A stretch of DNA of 60,653 bases from Dyella flagellata (GCF_030160275.1 NZ_BSOA01000008.1:1-60653); one strand, 5' to 3'; numbered from the stretch's first letter, positions 1-8,596 are shown. Notes: generated by a model not told the origin, from the sequence alone. A program made the numbers and translations.

Positions 1-96
1 CCATACAGGCCAGCAAAGAAAAGTGACTCGGTCGCTTGCGACCGAAAGCGCCGCAGGCAATGCAGCACGGCTGCGACATGCAACAACAGTGCGACG

Positions 97-126
97 CAAA
101 AGGGGGCATTTGGGGGCTTGCCCCCA
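97..126 (-). terminator. Probable terminator downstream of yajQ
   Basis: On the minus strand the 7-bp stem TGGGGGC/GCCCCCA (111-126, 2-nt loop) is followed by a run ending in TTTT at 103-100. It lies 12 nt past the yajQ stop. A second hairpin, TCGGTCGC/GCGACCGA at 28-45, lies further out without a T tract. The rest of 1-137 holds no gene I can support. Confidence 0.5.
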
Positions 127-137
127 TCCCCCATTTC

Positions 138-620
138 TCAATCGCGGAAATTATCGAATTGCAACGGCAATTCCACTTCCGCCTTCCTCAATACCGCCAT
201 CGCCAGTTGCAGGTCATCGCGCTTCTTGCCGGTCACGCGCAGTTTCTCGCCATTGATCTGCGCCTCCACTTTCAACTTCGATTCCTTCAGCGTGGCGATC
301 AGTTTCTTGGCGATCGGCTGCTCGATGCCTTGTTTCACGGTGATCTTCTGCCGCGCACCGCCGAGGTTGACTTCCGGATCGGCGATGTCGAGCGCGCGCA
401 GGTCGATTTTCCGCGCCGCCAGGCGTCCGCGCAGGATGTCCAGCATCTGCTGCAGCTGGAATTCGCTGGGCGCGCTTTGCGTGATCACGGACTTGTCCAG
501 CTCGAACTTCGCGTCGGAGCCCTTGAAGTCGAAGCGGTTGGACAGCTCGCGGTTGGCCTGGTCGACTGCATTGGTCAGTTCGTGCTTGTCGACTTCGGAG
601 ATCACATCAAAGGAGGGCAT
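138..620 (-). CDS. yajQ: YajQ family nucleotide-binding protein
   Basis: A 160-residue protein with the full-length YajQ signature. It starts MPSFDVISEVDKHELTNAVD, carries RFDFKG near residue 29 and the GGARQKITVKQGIEQPIAKKL region near 85-110, and ends in QFDNFRD. YajQ proteins are small cytosolic proteins with two ferredoxin-like folds. Xanthomonas homologues bind cyclic di-GMP and act with transcription factors; older work reported nucleic acid binding. It is transcribed alone, divergent from the flavoprotein at 705. The start is the ATG at 620 with an AGGAG-like sequence upstream on the minus strand. The family call is secure; cyclic di-GMP binding is by homology only. Confidence 0.95.
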   Translation of the reverse strand: MPSFDVISEVDKHELTNAVDQANRELSNRFDFKGSDAKFELDKSVITQSAPSEFQLQQMLDILRGRLAARKIDLRALDIADPEVNLGGARQKITVKQGIEQPIAKKLIATLKESKLKVEAQINGEKLRVTGKKRDDLQLAMAVLRKAEVELPLQFDNFRD

Positions 621-704
621 GGTGGGGTCCTGGTCAGGGCAGGCGGCAAGTTTATTGGATAATGGGCGGATGTATCAGATGGCGGCGCGCATGGCGGTGA
701 TCTT

Positions 705-1883
705 GTGAAAGTGGATGTCCTGGTGATCGGCGCCGGTGCGGCGGGGCTGATGTGCGCGATCACGGCCGGGCAGCGCGGGCGGCGCGTGCTGGTGCTCGAT
801 CATGCCAACAAGCCGGGCAAGAAAATCCTGATGTCGGGCGGCGGGCGCTGCAATTTCACCAACCTGGGCGTGACGCCGGCGCAATACCTTTCGGCCAATC
901 CACATTTCTGCAAGTCCGCGCTGGCGCGCTATACCCAGTGGGATTTCATCGCGCTGGTGGAAAAGCACCGCATCGCCTATCACGAAAAAGAGCTGGGTCA
1001 GCTGTTCTGCGATGAATCCTCCAAGCTGATCGTGCGCATGTTGCTGGATGAGTGCACAGCCGCGAGCGTCCGGATCGAAACCAGTTGCGCCGTGGAGAAG
1101 GTGCGAAAAACCGAGGAGGGCTTTGCCGTACTCACGGCAAACGGTGAAGTGCATGCCGACTCGCTGGTGATCGCCAGCGGCGGCCTGTCGATTCCCAGCA
1201 TGGGCGCAAGCGGATTCGGCTACGAGCTGGCGCGGCAATTCGGGCACAACGTGCTGCCGACGCGTGCGGGCCTGGTGCCCCTGACCTTGAGCGGCAAGCA
1301 TCAGGAGCATTACCAGGACCTGGCCGGCGTGGCTTTGCCGGTAGCGGAAACGCGCACAAACGGGCGGCCGTTTCGCGCAGGCTTGCTGTTCACGCATCGT
1401 GGCATCAGCGGGCCTGCCATCCTGCAGATTTCGTCGTATTGGCAGCCGGGCGATGATTTGCGCATCGACCTGTCGCCGGAGCAGGACATTGGCGATTGGC
1501 TGATCGCCCAGCGCGCAGCACGGCCAGGGGCTGAATTGCGCAACGTATTGGGTGACCTGCTGCCGCGCCGGCTGGCGCAGCGCTTGTGCGAGCTATGGCT
1601 GGGCAGCAAGCCAATGCGCCAGTATCGCGATGCGGAATTGCACGATACAGGCGCGCGCTTGCACGATTGGCCGATTGTTGCCAGCGGCACGGAAGGTTAC
1701 CGCACGGCGGAAGTTACACTGGGCGGCGTGGACACCGATGAGCTTTCCTCTACCACCCTGCAATCCAAGCGCGTGCCTGGCCTGTATTTCATCGGTGAAG
1801 TGATCGATGTCACCGGCTGGCTGGGAGGCTACAACTTTCAGTGGGCATGGGCCTCCGGCCATGCGGCCGGCGAAGTCGTTTAA
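705..1883 (+). CDS. NAD(P)/FAD-dependent oxidoreductase, HI0933/YhiN family
   Basis: A 392-residue flavoprotein. The N-terminal dinucleotide-binding motif GAGAAGLMCAI is near residues 8-18 and the family motif KKILMSGGGRCNFTN near 38-52. The C-terminal GLYFIGEVIDVTGWLGGYNF is the second FAD-contact block typical of HI0933-like proteins. The start is a GTG: the upstream ATG codons in view are out of frame or meet a TGA just before 705, and no strong ribosome site is visible. The family is widespread but its cellular substrate is not settled; some relatives (BaiN) reduce bile-acid intermediates. It probably forms a single-gene unit. Confidence 0.88.
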   Translation: MKVDVLVIGAGAAGLMCAITAGQRGRRVLVLDHANKPGKKILMSGGGRCNFTNLGVTPAQYLSANPHFCKSALARYTQWDFIALVEKHRIAYHEKELGQLFCDESSKLIVRMLLDECTAASVRIETSCAVEKVRKTEEGFAVLTANGEVHADSLVIASGGLSIPSMGASGFGYELARQFGHNVLPTRAGLVPLTLSGKHQEHYQDLAGVALPVAETRTNGRPFRAGLLFTHRGISGPAILQISSYWQPGDDLRIDLSPEQDIGDWLIAQRAARPGAELRNVLGDLLPRRLAQRLCELWLGSKPMRQYRDAELHDTGARLHDWPIVASGTEGYRTAEVTLGGVDTDELSSTTLQSKRVPGLYFIGEVIDVTGWLGGYNFQWAWASGHAAGEVV

Positions 1884-1963
1884 AGCTTCGCTTGCGCTGA
1901 ACACCAAGCATGCTCCACTAGGGATGCTCCGATCTATTCCACGTATCCGTCACCGCACTGGCT

Positions 1964-2039
1964 GCGCGTAGGCGGGGATGGCAATCCCGGCATCGGGATG
2001 CTGCGTAGAAAGCTGGGACTATCAGCCCTGCCTACGCGC
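1964..2039. repeat. 76-nt palindromic intergenic repeat, copy A
   Basis: Outer arms GCGCGTAGGC (1964-1973) and GCCTACGCGC (2030-2039) pair perfectly. Inside are GGGATGGCAATCCC and a CATCGGGATG segment. Copy E at 35195-35270 has the same outer arms and the same 76-nt length. Related copies are listed separately. Confidence 0.8.
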
Positions 2040-2086
2040 TTAACGCCGACCATGCTCCACTCAACCTCTGCGACAGGAGATTCCTC

Positions 2087-2971
2087 ATGAAAGTCGGCTT
2101 TATCGGACTCGGCGCGATGGGCAGCGCCATGGCCAGCAACCTGGTTGCGGCAGGTCACCACGTGACGGTGTGGAATCGCTCGGAAGCGGCGGTCCAGAAA
2201 TTGGAGTCATTGGGCGCCAAGGCGGCACGCACGCCCGACCGGGCCGCACAGGGCGATTTTCTGCTCAGCATGCTGGCGAATGATCAGGCGGTGCGCGAGG
2301 TGTTGCTCGAAGGCGGCCTGCTCGATGCGATGGATCCGGGCACCACTCACATCAACCACGCCACCATCTCCGTGGCGCTTGCCAGGGAGCTTGCCGAAGA
2401 GCACGCCAAGCGCGGCTTGGGTTATGTGGCTGCGCCGGTGTTCGGCCGGCCGGATGCGGCGGCGGCGGGCAAGCTGCATATGCTGGTGGCCGGCCTGCCG
2501 AGCCTCATCGAAAAAGCGCGGCCTTTGCTCGAAGCCATGGCGGCGAGGCTGTGGCCCATGGGCGTGAGCCCGGAGCGCGCCAATGTGGTGAAGTTGGCCG
2601 GCAATTTCATGATCGTGTCCGCGATCGAGACCCTGGCCGAAGCCTCCGTGCTTGCGCGCGCCCATGGCGTGGAAGCGGCCGATTTCATCGAGATGATGAG
2701 CAGCACGCTGTTCGCCGCGCCGGTGTATCAGATCTATGGCAAGGCGATAGCGGAACAGCGCTTCACCCCGCCGGGCTTCGAACTTTCCCTGGGCTTGAAG
2801 GACGTGCTGCTGGCGCAGGATGCCGCACGGGCGGAACAGGTGCCGATGCCGCTGGCGGGTGTGCTGCGCGATAGCTTGCTCGAAGCGTTGGCCGATGGCG
2901 CGCAAGGGATGGATCTGGCCGCCCTGGCACAAGTATCCGCGCGCAGGGCGAATCTGGATCGGCGCGCCTGA
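2087..2971 (+). CDS. NAD(P)-dependent oxidoreductase, 3-hydroxyisobutyrate dehydrogenase family
   Basis: A 294-residue beta-hydroxyacid dehydrogenase. It opens with the Rossmann motif GFIGLGAMGSAMASNL (residues 4-19). The catalytic lysine sits in ANVVKLAGNFMI near residue 170. The start ATG has a good ribosome site, CAGGAGA, 6 nt upstream. Family members oxidise 3-hydroxyisobutyrate, tartronate semialdehyde or succinic semialdehyde precursors; the substrate cannot be chosen from sequence. No valine-degradation gene lies nearby. Repeat copy A lies between it and the upstream flavoprotein, so it is probably transcribed separately. Confidence 0.88.
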   Translation: MKVGFIGLGAMGSAMASNLVAAGHHVTVWNRSEAAVQKLESLGAKAARTPDRAAQGDFLLSMLANDQAVREVLLEGGLLDAMDPGTTHINHATISVALARELAEEHAKRGLGYVAAPVFGRPDAAAAGKLHMLVAGLPSLIEKARPLLEAMAARLWPMGVSPERANVVKLAGNFMIVSAIETLAEASVLARAHGVEAADFIEMMSSTLFAAPVYQIYGKAIAEQRFTPPGFELSLGLKDVLLAQDAARAEQVPMPLAGVLRDSLLEALADGAQGMDLAALAQVSARRANLDRRA

Positions 2972-2989
2972 CGCCGGGAGCCGTTGGGC

Positions 2990-3874
2990 TCACTCGCGTC
3001 CGTTCCAATGCAGCGTTCCGTCGATCACGGTATTGGTACGTCCGCCGATCCAGATCGTGCCATCCACGATATGTGCAATCAGCAGCGCGTCATGGCCCAT
3101 TTCGCGTCCCTGGCTGACCGCATAGCCGCGTGCCAGCGGCCCATCGGGCTCGGCGTGCGCGATATAGGCGGCAATCAACCCATTGGCCGCGCCCGAAGCG
3201 GGGTCCTCGACGATGCCCACGCCGGAGGGAAAAGCACGCACCACCAGCTGGCAATCGGGATGGCTGCTGCGCGCGAACGCGCATAAGCCCATGCTGCCGC
3301 TGGCGACGGCGAGTGCGCCGATGGCGCTGTGGTCGGGCGTCCACGCACGCAGGCTGGCTTCGTCCACGCATTCGGCCAGCCACCAGCGGCGGCCGCCGTC
3401 GACCAGGGCGGGCGAGAGCTTGCCCAAGCCGATGCTGTCGAGCGTGGCGGCCAGCAGCGGATGCGCTTGCAGACCGGTTTTGACCACGCGGGCTTCGGGC
3501 GATTGCAGCATCAGTACGCGCTGCGGCCCACTGCCTTCCACCCGGATCGGCAGCACGCCTGCGCCGCATTCCTGCCACAGCACCCCGTCCCGCGGCTCGG
3601 CCAGGCCGCATTCGAGCACGGCATGCGCACTACCTACGCTGGGGTGTCCGGCAAACGCGATCTCCTTTTCCGGCGTAAAGATGCGTACGCGATAGCTGGC
3701 CTTGGGATCGTCGGGCGGCAGCAGGAAGGTGGTTTCGACCAGGTCGGTCCAGCGGGCGTAGCGCTGCATGTCGGCATCGCTCCAGCCGCGGGCGTCAGTG
3801 ACCACCCCCAGGTGATTGCCGCCGCCAGGACTGGCGGCGAAGACATCCAGGTGCAAGTAACGGAGGGGTTTCAT
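2990..3874 (-). CDS. PhzF family isomerase-like protein
   Basis: A 294-residue protein with the PhzF fold signatures. The start is RYLHLDVFAASPGGGNHLGVV, the acidic region DLVETTFLLPP near residue 45 holds the family's conserved Glu, then FAGHPSVGSAHAV near 75-87 and the late EDPASGAANGLIAAYI block. Named members isomerise dihydro-hydroxyanthranilate in phenazine synthesis, but no other phenazine gene is present, so it is better seen as an orphan PhzF/YddE-type protein of unknown substrate. It is convergent with the dehydrogenase at 2087, with an 18-nt gap. Confidence 0.88.
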   Translation of the reverse strand: MKPLRYLHLDVFAASPGGGNHLGVVTDARGWSDADMQRYARWTDLVETTFLLPPDDPKASYRVRIFTPEKEIAFAGHPSVGSAHAVLECGLAEPRDGVLWQECGAGVLPIRVEGSGPQRVLMLQSPEARVVKTGLQAHPLLAATLDSIGLGKLSPALVDGGRRWWLAECVDEASLRAWTPDHSAIGALAVASGSMGLCAFARSSHPDCQLVVRAFPSGVGIVEDPASGAANGLIAAYIAHAEPDGPLARGYAVSQGREMGHDALLIAHIVDGTIWIGGRTNTVIDGTLHWNGRE

Positions 3875-3982
3875 ACGGCTAGGACGGGTACGAAGCGGGA
3901 GCGAATGCGCATTCTAGCCGTCGACAACTTCGCGCGTGAACGTCAAGATGGGCGGATTCCGCAACACTGTCCGATTCGTCAT

Positions 3983-4594
3983 ATGCCGATTACGCTGCTC
4001 ATCATCCTCGTTGGCACCTCAATCGTTTCCTTCATGGCCTTCAACAACCGGCGCTTGATGGACGACCTGATCCTGTGGCCGCCGGCGATCGAGCGCAAGC
4101 GTGAGTACTACCGCCTGGTCACCTACGGCCTGCTGCATGCCAACCCCATGCACCTGCTGTTCAACATGTTGACGCTGTATTTTTTCGGGCGGCAGATGGA
4201 ATACATCTACAACAGCACCTTGGGTACGTTTGGCTTCGCGCTGTTCTACCTGGGCGGGCTGATCGTCTCGATCCTGCCGACCTACTTCAACAATCGTCGC
4301 AACGCGAACTACCACAGCCTGGGGGCGTCCGGAGCGGTGTCCGCAGTGCTGTTCGGCTTCATCCTGTATCAGCCCTGGGCCAAGATCTATGTGTTCTTCG
4401 CCGTGGGGATACCGGCGATCATCTACGCCCTGCTGTACGTCGTCTATTCCATGTACATGGACCGGCACGGCCAGGACAACGTGAACCATAGCGCTCATCT
4501 TTGGGGCGCGGCTTATGGTGTGGCGTTCACGGCGGTGGCCAATCCGTCGGTGTTGTCCAATTTCCTGGATGCGATGTCGAGGCCCCACATCTAG
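3983..4594 (+). CDS. Rhomboid family intramembrane serine protease
   Basis: A 203-residue polytopic membrane protein. The family landmarks are HANPMHLLFNMLTLYFFG near residues 50-67, the serine motif HSLGASGAVSAVLFG near 112-126, and the catalytic histidine region NHSAHLWGAAYG near 173-184. Ser and His form the dyad that cleaves transmembrane substrates inside the bilayer. The frame stays open far upstream, over the antisense strand of phzF, but that part does not look like protein. I chose the ATG at 3983 because MPITLLII matches the first membrane helix of the family; an ATG at 3905 is a weaker alternative. No clear ribosome site distinguishes them. Confidence 0.85.
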   Translation: MPITLLIILVGTSIVSFMAFNNRRLMDDLILWPPAIERKREYYRLVTYGLLHANPMHLLFNMLTLYFFGRQMEYIYNSTLGTFGFALFYLGGLIVSILPTYFNNRRNANYHSLGASGAVSAVLFGFILYQPWAKIYVFFAVGIPAIIYALLYVVYSMYMDRHGQDNVNHSAHLWGAAYGVAFTAVANPSVLSNFLDAMSRPHI

Positions 4595-4672
4595 GCCCGG
4601 GACACCTGGCACTTGCCGAGCGTACGCACTTCGCGATGATGTCCCTACCGACCACCGCTGGAGTACGTACGC

Positions 4673-5248
4673 ATGGCAACGACGCGCAAGTCGGCCGCGA
4701 AGAAGTCCGCGGCCCGCAAGGCATCCCAAGGAGACCGTCCGGCCCGGAAGCAAGCGGCCGGGAAATCCGCCGCCAGCAGCAAAAAGGCAGCGAAAAAGGC
4801 CGCTGCTGTGAAGAAGACGGTGGCTAAGAAAGCGGTCAAGAAAACGGCTACCCGCAAGACTGTAAAGCAAGGCAAGGCGTCGGTCGGAAAAAAGCCGGCA
4901 GCGGCGAAGAAGTCGGCGGCGAAGGCCGGGACGCCCGGCCAAACGCGGCCAGTCGCCGCGCGCCGCCCAACTACGTCCGGCAAGTCCCGCTTGGAAAAGC
5001 CCGCGCCCAGCGCAGCGCCCGCTTCGGCTGAACCTGCCCATATCAGCCCGGAAGAGGCGGTTGCGCATATCCAGGCGCTGCTGCAGGCCAAGCAGGAGCG
5101 CGTAAAGCGCGGGCCGGGGTGGCCCGGCGCCAAGGGCAACCCTAACGCCGCCGAAGGCTACGCGCAGCAGGGTGGCAACGAAAACCATGGCCCGCAGCAC
5201 CATCTCGCGCATGCTCGCGGCGATCAGGGCCGAGGCAACAAGACCTGA
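4673..5248 (+). CDS. Histone H1-like Ala/Lys-rich protein
   Basis: A 191-residue, strongly basic protein. Residues 1-85 are low-complexity KKSAA, KKAAK, KKTVAKKA and similar blocks resembling eukaryotic histone H1 tails and AlgP-type bacterial proteins. A Pro/Ala/Ser linker follows, then a conserved-looking end with HISPEEAVAHIQALLQAKQE near 125-144 and a Gly/Asn/His-rich tail. Lys-rich tails of this kind bind DNA non-specifically and can compact the nucleoid; that role here is inference. A CTGGAG ribosome site precedes the ATG. It lies 78 nt past the rhomboid gene. Confidence 0.75.
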   Translation: MATTRKSAAKKSAARKASQGDRPARKQAAGKSAASSKKAAKKAAAVKKTVAKKAVKKTATRKTVKQGKASVGKKPAAAKKSAAKAGTPGQTRPVAARRPTTSGKSRLEKPAPSAAPASAEPAHISPEEAVAHIQALLQAKQERVKRGPGWPGAKGNPNAAEGYAQQGGNENHGPQHHLAHARGDQGRGNKT

Positions 5249-5273
5249 GCGGGTGCATCCGTCTGGACGTATC

Positions 5274-5299
5274 GCCACCCCGGCCTGCGCTGGGGTGGC
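5274..5299 (+). terminator. Hairpin after the histone-like gene
   Basis: GCCACCCC (5274-5281) pairs with GGGGTGGC (5292-5299). The following sequence is only moderately T-rich, so it may be a weak terminator. The remaining bases up to 5411 show no gene. Confidence 0.45.
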
Positions 5300-5411
5300 A
5301 TGTGTTGGTTAAGTTTGTTATCGATTTCGTAATGCTTGGTATGCATCCGCTCAGGAGGCATTTACCGCATCAGGATTAGGCTGCAGATGTAGGTCGCATG
5401 GAGTCCCCGCC

Positions 5412-5771
5412 ATGAACATCTCCATCAAACACGCGCTTGCCGGCGTGACGCTGGCTGGCCTGATCAGTCTACTCTCCGGCTGCTACGTGGCGCCGGATTA
5501 CAGCTACGTGCGAAGCAGCGGCTACGCCGGGGATGTCTACTACGGAAGCGGCCCGGCGGTCGTCTACGACTATCCATATGGCTATCCCTACGGCTATTAC
5601 GGCGGCGCGTGGGGTTACTACGGTTGCTGTTATGGCGGCTGGTATGGCCGAGGTCATTGGCGTGGCGATCACGATCACGATTGGCATCACGGCGGCGGTG
5701 GCTGGCACGGTCGCAGCAGCGGCGGCCACTGGTCCGGCAGTCACGGCGGCTGGAGCGGTCACCAGCACTGA
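5412..5771 (+). CDS. Small Gly/Tyr/His-rich lipoprotein
   Basis: A 119-residue secreted protein. The signal peptide ends in a lipobox, LLSGC, with the acylated cysteine at residue 24. The mature part is low complexity: Tyr/Gly repeats (YGYPYGYYGG) near residues 55-75, then a His/Trp/Gly/Ser tail with HDHDWHHGGGGWHG. The His-rich tail could bind metal, but no homologous function is known to me. It is probably anchored to the outer or inner membrane by lipid. Its 3' end is followed by the hairpin at 5790. Confidence 0.75.
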   Translation: MNISIKHALAGVTLAGLISLLSGCYVAPDYSYVRSSGYAGDVYYGSGPAVVYDYPYGYPYGYYGGAWGYYGCCYGGWYGRGHWRGDHDHDWHHGGGGWHGRSSGGHWSGSHGGWSGHQH

Positions 5772-5789
5772 GCCGGCATCTTTTGTCAG

Positions 5790-5819
5790 AATGCGGGGAT
5801 GATTCGTCCCCGCATTTTT
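5790..5819 (+). terminator. Terminator-like hairpin overlapping the next gene's start
   Basis: AATGCGGGGA (5790-5799) pairs perfectly with TCCCCGCATT (5807-5816) and is followed by TTT. It has the form of an intrinsic terminator for the lipoprotein gene, yet the best start codon of the next gene (5799) lies at the edge of its loop and the GGGG ribosome site lies inside the stem. Confidence 0.7.
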
Positions 5820-6866
5820 CTGTCCGCCAGTCGGATGATCCTTGGCGTCATGGTGGTCGTGGTGCTCGGTGCCTGCGCAAATCTTCGCTACTACGCTCAT
5901 GTGACACATGGCGAAAGCAGCTTGTTGCTGCAGCGGCGCTCGGTGAGCAAGGTGATTGCCGACCCATCCACCGACGCCAAGCTGGCGTCGCGGCTGCAAC
6001 TGTCCCAGCAGGCGCGAGGGTTTGCTTCCGAACGGCTCGATCTGCCGGACAACCGCAGCTATACCTACTACGTGCAACTCAATCGCCCGTATGTGGTGTG
6101 GAACGTTTATGCGACTCCGCGGTTTTCGGTGGAGGCGGTGCCGCAATGTTTCCCCATCGCCGGCTGCGTGGCCTACCGGGGCTGGTTCGAGGAGCGCAAG
6201 GCGAGGGCCGGCGCCAAGCAATTGCAGGCACAGGGCAATGATGTCTATGTCGGCGGTGTGTCGGCCTATTCGACCCTGGGCTGGTTTTCCGATCCCATCT
6301 TGAGCAGCATGCTGCGCTGGGACGACGATGAGTTGATCGGCACGATCTTCCACGAGTTGGCGCACCAGAAGATCTACGCCAAAGGCGATACGGCCTTCAA
6401 CGAAAGCTACGCGATGTTCGTGGAGCAGGAAGGACTGCGCGAGTGGCATCATGCACGCGGCGAGGCCGTTGACGATGGTCACGCGCAGGCCATGGATGAC
6501 GGCTTCACCAGGCTGGTGCTGGAGCTGCGCGAGCGCCTGAAGAAACTTTACGCCAGCGGCGTGGATCAAGAGGCCATGGCGAAAGGCAAGCAGCGCGAGA
6601 TCGAGGACTTTCGCGTGCGCTATGCCGCATGGTGCGATAAGAACTGGCCGAACGATCACCGCTATGACAAATGGGTGGCGCAGCCGATCAATAACGCCAC
6701 CCTGCTGCCGTTCGGCCTGTACGATCAATGGACGCCGGCGTTCGCTGCGCTGTTCAAGCAGGTCCGCGGGCAATGGCCAGCGTTTTATGACCGTGTGCGT
6801 ACGCTGGCAAAGGAATCCAAAGCAGCGCGCGAGGATTCCCTGCGCAGTTTGCTCGATAGCAAGTAG
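5799..6866 (+). CDS. Putative zinc aminopeptidase lipoprotein (Aminopep family)
   Basis: A 355-residue protein with an N-terminal signal and lipobox VVLGAC (cysteine near residue 26). The zinc-protease motif HELAHQ lies near residues 184-189 and the second metal-ligand region FNESYAMFVEQEG near 198-210, as in the putative aminopeptidase family DUF/COG4324. It is predicted to be membrane-anchored on the periplasmic side. The ATG at 5799 gives a 25-residue signal peptide of normal length; an internal Met 12 residues later would leave a very short one. The stop codon lies inside palindromic repeat copy B. Confidence 0.85.
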   Translation: MIRPRIFLSASRMILGVMVVVVLGACANLRYYAHVTHGESSLLLQRRSVSKVIADPSTDAKLASRLQLSQQARGFASERLDLPDNRSYTYYVQLNRPYVVWNVYATPRFSVEAVPQCFPIAGCVAYRGWFEERKARAGAKQLQAQGNDVYVGGVSAYSTLGWFSDPILSSMLRWDDDELIGTIFHELAHQKIYAKGDTAFNESYAMFVEQEGLREWHHARGEAVDDGHAQAMDDGFTRLVLELRERLKKLYASGVDQEAMAKGKQREIEDFRVRYAAWCDKNWPNDHRYDKWVAQPINNATLLPFGLYDQWTPAFAALFKQVRGQWPAFYDRVRTLAKESKAAREDSLRSLLDSK

Positions 6867-6934
6867 GCTGGGATGAAAATCCCAGCATCGCGATAGGTAT
6901 GTATGGCAATGCCGGGGTTTGCACCCCAGCCAAC
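6863..6934. repeat. Palindromic intergenic repeat, copy B
   Basis: GTAGGCTGGGATG followed by ATCCCAGCATCGCG, then a diverged distal half ending near CCCCAGCC. The left arm contains the TAG stop of the aminopeptidase gene. It separates convergent genes and may also act as a terminator. Confidence 0.7.
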
Positions 6935-6936
6935 GC

Positions 6937-7758
6937 TCAGCCGCGGAGGCGCTCGATCAATGCCATCGCGGCAGCCGGGTTGTACTCCTTCGCGGCACTG
7001 ATGAAGAAAACGAAGACGTCGCGCTTAAGCTGCGGTGCGCGTCCCGTATCGAGGTAAGGAAGTTCCGCCGGTTGTTCCCCATCCGCCCACGCATGCGCGC
7101 GTTTCGCCCAGCCATCGAGTTCCTCCCCGCTGTAGCCGGTTGCCACATTGCTGCGTGAACGCATAAGCCGAGCGTAGACAAAATTCGCGGTGACATCGGC
7201 GAAGGAGGGATAGTCGGGCGAATCGGTGAACACCGTCGCCATGCCGTGCTTGCGCACCAGGGCGAGGTAATCAGTGTTGACGAAATCCCGATCGCGTACG
7301 TCCAGCACGTGACGCAGCGCGCATCCCTCGATCTGCTTCGGTAACAAGTCGAGGAATTGGCCGAAACTTTCGCGTTGCAAACGCTGGTTGGCATCGAACT
7401 GCCAGACGATCGGGCCGAGCCGATCGCCCAGCGAGGCAATGCCGCCGAGGAAGTCCTCGATCTGAGGCCCGGTTTTCTCCAGACTGCGCGCCTGCATGAT
7501 GCGCATCGGCGCCTTGGCCGAGAACATGAAGCCGGGCGGCGTTTCCGCCGCCCACTTTGCATACGTGGCGGGCTTCTGCGTGCCGTAGTAGGTGCCATTT
7601 ATTTCGATAGCGGTGAGCTTGCGGCTGGCGTACTCCAGTTCGCGTCGCTGCACCAGGCCTTTGGGGTAGAAGTTGTTGCGCCAGGGCACGAAGGTCCAGC
7701 CGCCGACGCCGACGCGAATGCCGTTTACCGGGCAGGGAGGCTCGTCGAACAAGGCCAT
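6937..7758 (-). CDS. DUF72 family protein
   Basis: A 273-residue protein with the DUF72 (YecE-like TIM-barrel) pattern: RVGVGGWTFVPWRNNFYPKGL near residues 15-35, LTAIEINGTYYGTQKPATYAKW near 48-69, FMFSAKAP near 76-83, then WQFDANQR and a C-terminal VFVFFISAAKEYNPAAA in place of the usual VYFNN-type motif. No enzymatic activity is established for the family. It sits 19 nt downstream of the cytochrome at 7778 on the same strand, so the two may be co-transcribed. The family call is secure, the function unknown. Confidence 0.88.
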   Translation of the reverse strand: MALFDEPPCPVNGIRVGVGGWTFVPWRNNFYPKGLVQRRELEYASRKLTAIEINGTYYGTQKPATYAKWAAETPPGFMFSAKAPMRIMQARSLEKTGPQIEDFLGGIASLGDRLGPIVWQFDANQRLQRESFGQFLDLLPKQIEGCALRHVLDVRDRDFVNTDYLALVRKHGMATVFTDSPDYPSFADVTANFVYARLMRSRSNVATGYSGEELDGWAKRAHAWADGEQPAELPYLDTGRAPQLKRDVFVFFISAAKEYNPAAAMALIERLRG

Positions 7759-7777
7759 GCTTCAGATACTCCGCCGA

Positions 7778-8596
7778 TCACTTCTGCGCTTTATGTTGCG
7801 CCATGTACTTCAAGTACGCGAGTACCGCATCCAGGTCCGCATCTGACAGTGACGCCTGCGTCGGAAAGCCGCTCATGCGGCCTTCCGGCCAGCGCCGCAA
7901 CGATTGGGGATTGCGGATGAAGGCGCGCAGCATGTCCGCGCTGAGGTATTCGGTAGGGCTGTGCGGGAGGTTGAGATCCGGTCCCATTTGCGCATCGCCT
8001 TCGCCATTGAGGGTGTGGCAAGCGAAGCAGGTGCGCTGGAACACCGCATAGCCGCGACGCACCGGGCTGCCGGCCGGCACAGACGCGGCCGGTGCGGTGG
8101 CGGGAAAGCGCGTAGCCACGTCTTGGACACGCTCGATGCGCGCCAACTGATACGGCCACTGCTCGCTGCTGATGCCGGCGGCATCCGGGTTGGTCCAGAC
8201 GACATAGTAAGGGCCGGCATCGCCCTTGTTGCCGGGCAGCTTAGGCCACGGCTGCTGCGGATCCTCAATCGCAAGCCACGCCTGCGCGCCTGCCTGGTTG
8301 AGGATGAGGTCCGCTGCCATGTCGACCGAGAAACCGTCGTTCGCAACGAATTTCAAACGATCGCCACGCGTCAGCTCGGGTAGCAGCGCGCGCAATGGTA
8401 CGGCGCGATAGTTCATCGTGCGATGGAAGGCGACATCGTCGGGAATCGTCACGCTTCTTGCATCGGGAAAATTCAATAATTGTTGCGTAGTCCAGACATG
8501 GGCTTGGGGGCCTACATCGATGCGCAGATCGGCCGCGTGCAGCGGCAGGACGCCGCATAGCGCCAACAGGGCAAGACAACGACGCAAGATGCTCAT
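7778..8596 (-). CDS. Periplasmic c-type cytochrome with molybdopterin-oxidoreductase-like N-domain
   Basis: A 272-residue exported protein. The signal peptide MSILRRCLALLALCGVLPLHA ends near residue 21. Residues about 25-165 resemble the fold of sulfite-oxidase-type molybdopterin domains (YRAVPLRALLP, FVANDGFSVDM, WLAIED), but I see no cofactor cysteine, so it is probably a non-catalytic relative. Residues about 185-265 form a class I cytochrome c domain with haem motif CFACH and a later Met in GRMSGFP as likely axial ligand. The ATG at 8596 was preferred over an upstream in-frame ATG at 8647 because it begins the signal peptide. Confidence 0.8.
   Translation of the reverse strand: MSILRRCLALLALCGVLPLHAADLRIDVGPQAHVWTTQQLLNFPDARSVTIPDDVAFHRTMNYRAVPLRALLPELTRGDRLKFVANDGFSVDMAADLILNQAGAQAWLAIEDPQQPWPKLPGNKGDAGPYYVVWTNPDAAGISSEQWPYQLARIERVQDVATRFPATAPAASVPAGSPVRRGYAVFQRTCFACHTLNGEGDAQMGPDLNLPHSPTEYLSADMLRAFIRNPQSLRRWPEGRMSGFPTQASLSDADLDAVLAYLKYMAQHKAQK

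Noticed and set aside
3329..3982. N-terminal extension of the rhomboid protein
   Set aside because: It is the antisense of phzF; rhomboid features start at 3983.
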